This document shows, in pieces, positions 58,197 to 64,000 of a DNA stretch of 64,000 bases. Each line of letters starts with the position of its first letter. Positions within the stretch are counted from its first letter, which is position 1. Below the pieces are notes generated by a model. That model saw only the letters and a list, made by a program, of their open reading frames with translations, did no database searches and was not told the DNA's origin. Position numbers and translations under genes: made by a program. Source of the DNA: an uncultured Campylobacter sp. (GTDB taxonomy: Bacteria > Campylobacterota > Campylobacteria > Campylobacterales > Campylobacteraceae); the NCBI RefSeq assembly GCF_938039245.1, contig NZ_CALHVN010000040.1:79198-143197 (forward strand), read 5' to 3'.

Positions 58197-60302
58197 ATGA
58201 ACCTACAAAGACGAAATGTATTAAAGGGCGGAGCAGCGCTTGCGGCGGCTCCTTTGTTTTCTAGCGTAACGGCGTCAAATTTACTCGGTGCCGAGTTAAA
58301 TACTGCAAACGTGCGTAACGGCGAGGTGCTAACGGCCGCTCACTGGGGTATGCTAAAAGTTAGCGTCAAAGACGGCAAGATCGTAAAATCAGAGCCGTTT
58401 CAAAAAACGAGCGAAGTGCATAATCCGTTGCAGCACTACACCGCTGATATGGTCTATAAATCACGCATAAAATACCCGATGGTACGCAAAAGCTATCTAG
58501 AAAATCCAGACTCGCCAAAACCTGAGCTAAGAGGTAAAGACGGATGGGTACGCGTACGCTACGAAGACGCGATAAAACTAGTAGCTAGAGAGCTAAAAAA
58601 GACGAGAAAACAAAAGGGGCTAGAGGGCGTGTTTGCGGGTAGCTACGGCTGGAAATCAAGCGGCAACGTGCACAACTCGCGAATTTTACTTCATAGATTT
58701 ATGAACCTTAGCGGCGGATTCGTGGGGTCTTTGGGCGACTACTCGACGGGTGCTAGCCAGGTCATCATGCCTCACGTCGTAGGCAGCATCGAGGTCTACG
58801 AGCAGCAAACCAGCTGGCCTGTAGTACTAGAAAACTCAAAAGTAGTCGTCATCTGGGGCGCAAATCCTATGGCAACCCTTCGTATAGCGTGGACTAGCAC
58901 CGACGAACAGGGCTTTAAGTACTTTGAAGAACTAAAAAAACGCAGCGACATAAAAGTCATAATAATCGACCCTATAAGAAGCGAAACGGCGCAGTACTTT
59001 GATAAGGCCGAGTGGATCGCTCCGGTGCCAAACACCGACACCGCGATGATGCTAGGCATGATGCACTACCTATACGAGAGCAGCAAATACGATAAAAACT
59101 TCATCGAGACCTATACGAGCGGATTTGATAAATTCCTGCCGTATCTGCTCGGTAAAACCGACGGCACGCCTAAAAATTTAGAGTGGGCGAGCAAAATTTG
59201 CGGCCTAAAAGTAAGCCTCATAAAAGAGCTAGCAGATACCTTCGCCGCTAACCGCACGATGATAATGAGCGGTTGGGGTATGCAACGCGCGCATCACGGC
59301 GAGCAGCCGCACTGGGCGATGGTGACATTAGCGGCGATGCTAGGACAGATCGGGCTTCCCGGTGGGGGATTTGGCCTTAGCTACCACTACTCAAACGGCG
59401 GCGCTCCGACTTGCAAAGGCGCGGTTATCGGCGGCGTAAATAGCGCAAGCGTGGGTAAATTTAACGACGAGGGCGAGTTTATCGGCACCGATAGCGGAGA
59501 ATTTGACGCAAACGGCCGATTCGTCGCTAAAGCCGCGGCGGTTGCTGGTACTGGTCAAAGCTGGCTGCAAAAGGCGACAAACTATGCATTCCCGGTCGCT
59601 CGTATCGCGGACGCTCTGCTAAATCCGGGCAAAGTGATCGATCACGACGGTAAGAAAATCACGTATCCTGATATCGACTTTATCTACTGGGTCGGCGGCA
59701 ATCCTTTAGCCCACCATCAAGAGACGAACCGCCTGCTAGAAGCGTGGCGCAAACCTCGCACGGTAGTCGTAAACGAAGCCTACTGGACGCCGACAGCTAA
59801 GATGGCTGATATTGTATTTCCAACTACTACCGCATACGAGCGCAACGACGTCACGATGACGGGCGACTACTCGAATATGAACATCGTGCCGATGAAGCAA
59901 GTCGTGGAAAAATACGGCGAAGCGCGCGATGATTATCAAATTTTCACCGATCTTTGCAAAGCGTACGCTAAAAATTTAGTCGTAGCCTACACCGACAACG
60001 GCAAGGACGAATTTGACTGGATCAAAGAGTACTACGGCGCTGCGTACGAGCAGATCAAGGCTATACCTGATTTTGAAACCGATATGAAGCCGTTTGAGGA
60101 GTTTTGGAACGAAAATAAGCCGGTAACTTTTGCCTCGACGCCTGAGAGCGATACGTGGGTGAGATTTGGCGAATTTAGAGAGGATCCGGTGCTAAATCCG
60201 CTAGGAACGCCAAGCGGCCTAATCGAAATTTACTCCGAAACCATCGAGAAAATGGGCTACGACGACTGCAAGGCGCATCCGATGTGGTTTGAGCCGATCT
60301 AG
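58197..60302 (+). CDS. torA: Molybdopterin TMAO/DMSO (biotin sulfoxide) reductase, main part, cut by amber codon
   Basis: The 701-residue frame is a periplasmic molybdoenzyme of the TorA/DmsA-BisC group. A Tat signal (LQRRNVLKGGAALAAAPLF, about 3-21) is followed by VLTAAHWGMLKVSVKDGKIV, the molybdenum-ligand Ser183 in LGDYSTGAS, and MSGWGMQRAHHGEQPHWAMVTLAAMLGQIGLPGGGFG. It reduces TMAO or S-oxides in anaerobic respiration with the upstream cytochrome c. The frame ends at TAG (60300-60302), where relatives usually have Glu before WLG, and continues in the same frame downstream. An RBS (AGGAG) precedes the ATG. The symbol is by family. Confidence 0.85.
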   Translation: MNLQRRNVLKGGAALAAAPLFSSVTASNLLGAELNTANVRNGEVLTAAHWGMLKVSVKDGKIVKSEPFQKTSEVHNPLQHYTADMVYKSRIKYPMVRKSYLENPDSPKPELRGKDGWVRVRYEDAIKLVARELKKTRKQKGLEGVFAGSYGWKSSGNVHNSRILLHRFMNLSGGFVGSLGDYSTGASQVIMPHVVGSIEVYEQQTSWPVVLENSKVVVIWGANPMATLRIAWTSTDEQGFKYFEELKKRSDIKVIIIDPIRSETAQYFDKAEWIAPVPNTDTAMMLGMMHYLYESSKYDKNFIETYTSGFDKFLPYLLGKTDGTPKNLEWASKICGLKVSLIKELADTFAANRTMIMSGWGMQRAHHGEQPHWAMVTLAAMLGQIGLPGGGFGLSYHYSNGGAPTCKGAVIGGVNSASVGKFNDEGEFIGTDSGEFDANGRFVAKAAAVAGTGQSWLQKATNYAFPVARIADALLNPGKVIDHDGKKITYPDIDFIYWVGGNPLAHHQETNRLLEAWRKPRTVVVNEAYWTPTAKMADIVFPTTTAYERNDVTMTGDYSNMNIVPMKQVVEKYGEARDDYQIFTDLCKAYAKNLVVAYTDNGKDEFDWIKEYYGAAYEQIKAIPDFETDMKPFEEFWNENKPVTFASTPESDTWVRFGEFREDPVLNPLGTPSGLIEIYSETIEKMGYDDCKAHPMWFEPI

Positions 60303-60311
60303 TGGCTAGGT

Positions 60312-60755
60312 ATGAAAGATAAACCTGCCGAGCTGCACATGCTAAGCCCGCATCCGACCGATCGCCTCCACTCGCAGCTAAACCAAACCTCTCTGCGCGA
60401 AAACTACGCGATCGCAAACCGCGAGCCGATCTGGATACACCCTAAAGACGCCGCGAAAAAAGGTATCAAAACGGGCGATTTGGTTAGGGTATTTAACGCG
60501 CGCGGCGAAGTGCTAGCCGGCGCATACGTGACGCAAGATATCAAAGAGGGCGTCGTTAAGCTCGCTGAGGGCGTATGGTACGACGGATTTGACGCGGGTC
60601 TTTGCAAAAACGGCTCGCCAAACGTCCTAACCATCGATATCCCGACTAGCAAGCTAGCAAACGGTAACATCAGCCACACTGCGCTTGTAAATATCGAGAA
60701 ATTTACGGGCAAGGCGCCTGAGCTAACGGCGTTTAGCGATCCGAGATTCGCTTAA
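60312..60755 (+). pseudogene. torA: C-terminal part of the interrupted molybdoenzyme
   Basis: The 147 codons from ATG 60312 encode the fourth (molybdopterin-binding) domain of the TorA/BisC family: LHMLSPHPTDRLHSQLNQTSLRENYAIANREPIWIHPKDAAKKGIKTGDLVRVF and TALVNIEKFTGKAPELTAF. It is in the same frame as the main part, separated only by TAG TGG CTA GGT. A GAG to TAG change explains the break. Alone it would lack a signal peptide and cofactor. The uninterrupted product would be about 852 residues, a normal length. A sequencing error or suppression of the amber codon are alternatives. Confidence 0.7.
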
Positions 60756-61076
60756 ATTTGAGGCTGCAAACTAAAATCTGCGGCTTAAATTTGATAAAGC
60801 CTCGCCGGGTTAAATTTGACTCGGCGAGACGGTTTGATCTATGCCGTTTTTGCGAGATTATTCTAAGCCGTGCTTTTAAATTTAACCTCGTGCGGTAAAT
60901 TTGCTTGAATTTGCCGCCATTTTGTCTCTTGTAATAAATCCTTAAATTTACCTTTTTGCGCCTTTTTAAATTTGGACTAAAATTTGCTTTATGGTCGATA
61001 ATTTACGCTAAATTTTAATTTTATTTAATAGCTAAAGTTGTAAAATGAAACTTCACAATAAATTTAAGGAGAATAA
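60756..61076. other. 321-bp intergenic region, hairpin and AAATTT-rich
   Basis: No gene is seen. The hairpin CTCGCCG (60801-60807) with CGGCGAG (60822-60828), about 45 bases after the molybdoenzyme, may be its terminator, although the T run is poor. The remainder is A/T-rich with many AAATTT copies and a possible TAAAAT -10 about 35 bases before the chemoreceptor. Confidence 0.45.
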
Positions 61077-63035
61077 ATGCGCTCAATCACGAACAAGATC
61101 GCGTTGATGCTAATCATTGCGCTCTTCGTCTCATTCGCCGCTATTTCGGCAGTCAGCTACTACACGGCTGAAAATAAAGTCGTAGAACTGGTCGGTCAAA
61201 CCCAAGATCAAATCCTAGACGACGTTAAAATAACGACGAATTCGTTTTTTAACGACCATCTTGAGATACTGGGTAAAATCAGCGCAAGACTCGAAAAATC
61301 AGTCGGTGACGATGATGAGATAATGGCTAAGGTTGCGCTAGAAAAGGAGTTTGCGAGTTCGTATATCAAATACGTGTATTTCGCTAAAGAAAACGGCGAC
61401 TTTTTCCAATCAGACGGCAAAAGAACGACCGTAGCGGATAACTACGACCCAAGGACTAGAGGTTGGTATCAAACCGCCGTAAAGGAAAACAAGGCGGTAT
61501 TTTTAGAGCCTAGAACGACGTCTACGGGCGATTTGGTTATAACATTCGTAACGCCGATAAACAAAAACGGTAAATTTATGGGCGTAGCAGGCATAGACGT
61601 AGACGTAAAGGATCTTGGCGAAAAGATAATCGCGATGGGTAAAACCGACTACGGTTACGTACTTTTGATGAAAGGCGACGGATTGATTTTGCTACATCCC
61701 GACCTTTCTAGCATAGGTAAGGTTAGCACAGCTAGTAAAACCGTAGCCGAAGGCTATGCGGCCAAAAAGTTCGATAATAATGGCTTGATCGCTTACGTAA
61801 ATACAAGCGGCCAAAACGTAACGGCTAAAGTAATCCCTATAAATGATCAAGGCTGGCTAGCAGTAGCGGCTATCGGCGCGGATACCTTTTCATCAAACAC
61901 TTTGCCGCTTTTGCGAACTCAGCTCATTTTAGCGACTATATTTATCATAGCTCTTAGCGCATTTGTTTATATATTGCTCAAAAAATCATTAAGTCCGATA
62001 AAAACCATCCAAGAAAAGCTAGAAGATACGTTTAAATTTATCGCCCACGAAGCTCCGGCTCCGCAAAAGCTAGCCGTAACAGCTAGGGACGAATTTGGCG
62101 TCATGAGCTATGCGATAAACGAAAATATCGATAAGGTCATCGCCGGTATCAAAAAAGATAGCGCCCTAATCGAGGAGATGAACGGCATCGCAAATCTCAT
62201 GATAAAAGGCCACATGGGAGCTAGCATAAAATCAGACCCGAATAATCCGGCTCTAGTGCAGCTAAAAGACTTGCTAAACCGCTTTTTTAGCTCCATCTCG
62301 TCAAATTTAAAAGGTATAGCCGCGGTACTAAGCTCGTATAATAAAAACGACTATACGCCTCGCATAGAGCTAAAAGACGATATAGAAAGCGATCTGCGCG
62401 ATATGATGGTGGGCTTGCAAAGCGCGGGAGATGCCGTAAGTAATATGCTAAGAGAAAATCTAAAAGAAGCTCAAATGCTAGAAGAAAAAGCTAAAATCCT
62501 AGCCGACTCCATGAGAGAGCTAACGCAAGGCGCGAGCAAACAAGCAAGCGCGATAAACGAAAGCGCCGCTGCGATCGAGCAGATGAGTAGCTCGATGAAC
62601 GCGATCAGCCAAAAGGCGCAGGACGTAACCCGCCAAAGCGAAGAGATCAAAAACATCATCGTCATCATCCGCGATATAGCCGATCAGACGAATTTACTCG
62701 CTTTAAACGCCGCTATCGAGGCAGCAAGAGCGGGCGAACACGGACGCGGCTTTGCCGTCGTGGCAGATGAGGTTAGAAAGCTAGCCGAACGCACGCAAAA
62801 ATCGCTCGGAGAGATTGAAGCTAACGCAAACGTACTAGCCCAAAGCATCAACGAGATGAGCGAGAGTATCAGGGAGCAAAGCGAGGGCATAAATATGATA
62901 AATCAAAGCGTGAGCCAGATAGACGATATAACCAAACAAAACATCGGTATCGTAAGCACCACGAACGAAATCACCTCTCAAATCGACGATATGGCTAAAA
63001 CGATAGTCGCAGACGTAAGGAAAAATAAATTTTAA
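61077..63035 (+). CDS. Methyl-accepting chemotaxis protein (dCache type)
   Basis: The 652-residue chemoreceptor has helix 1 (about 8-30) and a large periplasmic dCache-like sensor (about 35-280) with DNYDPRTRGWYQTAVKENKAVFLEPRTT and TFVTPINKNGKFMGVAGIDVDVKDL. Helix 2 is at about 281-302. A HAMP-like and PAS-poor linker follows, then the signalling hairpin tip IADQTNLLALNAAIEAARAGEHGRGFAVVADEVRKLAERTQ (about 533-572). The ligand is unknown; dCache domains often bind amino acids or organic acids. There is no C-terminal CheR-tether. A strong RBS (AAGGAG) precedes the ATG. Confidence 0.93.
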   Translation: MRSITNKIALMLIIALFVSFAAISAVSYYTAENKVVELVGQTQDQILDDVKITTNSFFNDHLEILGKISARLEKSVGDDDEIMAKVALEKEFASSYIKYVYFAKENGDFFQSDGKRTTVADNYDPRTRGWYQTAVKENKAVFLEPRTTSTGDLVITFVTPINKNGKFMGVAGIDVDVKDLGEKIIAMGKTDYGYVLLMKGDGLILLHPDLSSIGKVSTASKTVAEGYAAKKFDNNGLIAYVNTSGQNVTAKVIPINDQGWLAVAAIGADTFSSNTLPLLRTQLILATIFIIALSAFVYILLKKSLSPIKTIQEKLEDTFKFIAHEAPAPQKLAVTARDEFGVMSYAINENIDKVIAGIKKDSALIEEMNGIANLMIKGHMGASIKSDPNNPALVQLKDLLNRFFSSISSNLKGIAAVLSSYNKNDYTPRIELKDDIESDLRDMMVGLQSAGDAVSNMLRENLKEAQMLEEKAKILADSMRELTQGASKQASAINESAAAIEQMSSSMNAISQKAQDVTRQSEEIKNIIVIIRDIADQTNLLALNAAIEAARAGEHGRGFAVVADEVRKLAERTQKSLGEIEANANVLAQSINEMSESIREQSEGINMINQSVSQIDDITKQNIGIVSTTNEITSQIDDMAKTIVADVRKNKF

Positions 63036-63054
63036 TCAAGCCGAATTTGGCTCT

Positions 63055-63090
63055 GGCGGGCTTTGTCGTAAATTTAGCCCGCCTTTGATC
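63055..63090 (+). terminator. Terminator of the chemoreceptor gene
   Basis: Perfect 8-bp arms GGCGGGCT (63055-63062) and AGCCCGCC (63076-63083) enclose a 13-base loop that contains AAATTT. They are followed by TTTGATCTCTCTTT, 20 bases after the stop. Confidence 0.7.
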
Positions 63091-63283
63091 TCTCTTTATA
63101 AGCGTATTTTGTAGAAAATAAAATTTTATCCCGCAAAGATATCCGTATAATAAAAAGAGTCCAAAATAACTTATCTCAACGGTTTTTAATACTAAGTTTC
63201 TTGTGCAGTTTTTTATATACAATAGTTCAAACCAAGGAGTATTTGGTCTTATTGAGCCAAGATTTTTATAATCTACTATTAAA

Positions 63284-63886
63284 TCAGATATCTTCGTAGC
63301 TTACGGCCATTGCGCCGGTAACCGGAGCAACGGTTATAGTAGCTTTTTTATGCCTTGTTTGGACTGTGATTACGCAGGGGGATTGATAAAACGCACTGCT
63401 TCTTGCACTATTACCGTAGCCCCTTATTATATTGTTAGCTTCTAGTATGCGACCGTATTCGTCAAAGCCTATATGATGTGGCGTTGGATCCCCCGGATTA
63501 ATGACAGGGCAGTCGATATCAGCAAACGTTATGCCGTATTTTTTATCTAAAACCCCTTCTATCTCTCTTCCTATGTCACTTTTACTTATTACGTAGCTAT
63601 TACTGCTTACTTTAATCCTCCAGCGTTTAGTATTCCAGTTTGGATCAGTTGGATCGAATGTATTATCTTGCATCGCTAAAAGCTGAGTTCTTCTAACGGC
63701 AGCCATGATGTCGTCTACGGCGGAGTCTAACTGATCCCGGTCTAGTCTAGGCAAAGCAGCTAAAGCTAAAATACCTACTACGACGATAACAACGACAAGT
63801 TCTAGCATCGTAAACGCTTTTTTAAATTTAGAGGATTTTTTGTTTATATAACGCTCTGTCTTTAGGCAATCATTAATTTTACTCAT
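63284..63886 (-). CDS. Type II/IV pseudopilin (prepilin-type N-terminal methylation protein)
   Basis: The 200-residue protein has the prepilin signature KKAFTMLELVVVIVVVGILALAALPRLD. A Lys-rich leader of about 24 residues ends in Ala before Phe, Glu is at +5, and a long hydrophobic helix follows. The soluble part contains two Cys residues (CPVI, SPCVI). The PilD-like peptidase encoded at 11808-12614 could process it. The form AFTMLEL is common in epsilonproteobacterial pseudopilins involved in DNA uptake or secretion. ATG at 63886 has a weak AAGAA RBS; the upstream 110 bases are A/T-rich. Confidence 0.85.
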   Translation of the reverse strand: MSKINDCLKTERYINKKSSKFKKAFTMLELVVVIVVVGILALAALPRLDRDQLDSAVDDIMAAVRRTQLLAMQDNTFDPTDPNWNTKRWRIKVSSNSYVISKSDIGREIEGVLDKKYGITFADIDCPVINPGDPTPHHIGFDEYGRILEANNIIRGYGNSARSSAFYQSPCVITVQTRHKKATITVAPVTGAMAVSYEDI

Positions 63887-64000
63887 ATCTATTCTTTTTA
63901 AATAGTTTTTGGTCTGATTTTACAACTTTGATTATAAAATCGAGCTAAATTTAATTTTAAATTTAATATTTTTGCCGTACATTTTTTAAATTTTAGTAAA

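Overview
The window looks like chromosomal DNA of a Campylobacter species, probably from the higher-GC oral/intestinal group (C. rectus, C. showae, C. curvus and relatives). The reasons are the gene orders (pilD-like peptidase, uppS, unknown gene, coaBC, glmU; CorA-like, tgt, TrkA-like, aroB, mscS, mtaB), a long sigma54-driven flgL, epsilonproteobacterial families such as RibBX and CmeDEF-like efflux, and many short RBS-led genes with 4-base overlaps. The species is inference. The palindromic hexamer AAATTT (mostly as AAATTTG/CAAATTT) is extremely frequent, both between genes and inside some protein-coding insertions.

Left end (1-2630): a very AT-rich block of minus-strand genes (two small ORFs, an excisionase-like HTH protein, a degenerate helicase/primase-like protein, one unknown) with iteron-like ATAGAAAC repeats. 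It abuts the 3' end of a tRNA-Leu(CAA), the usual position of an integrated element. Then come hup, yaaA, flgL and ftsK. From 8838 to 16848 a minus-strand block carries a DUF3137 protein, truA, lptG-like, prepilin peptidase, uppS, a conserved unknown, coaBC and glmU.

Middle (17000-38953): a PepSY protein; motA-motB-fliP; a CmeDEF-like RND efflux operon; a PepSY/TonB-dependent siderophore receptor pair; a Sel1-type lipoprotein; a Met/Lys/Asp-repeat periplasmic protein with its own response regulator and kinase; an AEC permease; and a MacA-MacB-outer membrane factor operon.

Right part (39060-64000): CorA-like and tgt; then a tightly coupled operon with aroB, mscS, mtaB, a protease-dead FtsH-like AAA+ protein, mogA and a membrane protein; DedA and LysE transporters; ribBX; a PAS/histidine kinase split at a dnaX-type slippery site, with its response regulator; two overlapping phosphoesterases; a DyP peroxidase; and a TMAO/DMSO-reductase locus. 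In that locus the cytochrome c gene and the molybdoenzyme gene are separated by an 860-bp stretch holding four structured repeats with covarying hairpins, and the molybdoenzyme gene has one in-frame amber codon. A chemoreceptor and a pseudopilin close the window.

The most unusual items are the structured repeat array, the A AAA AAG slip site that would fuse the split kinase, the pseudo-FtsH, the tRNA-Leu island, and the AAATTT-dense insertions in TruA and the CmeE-like adaptor.
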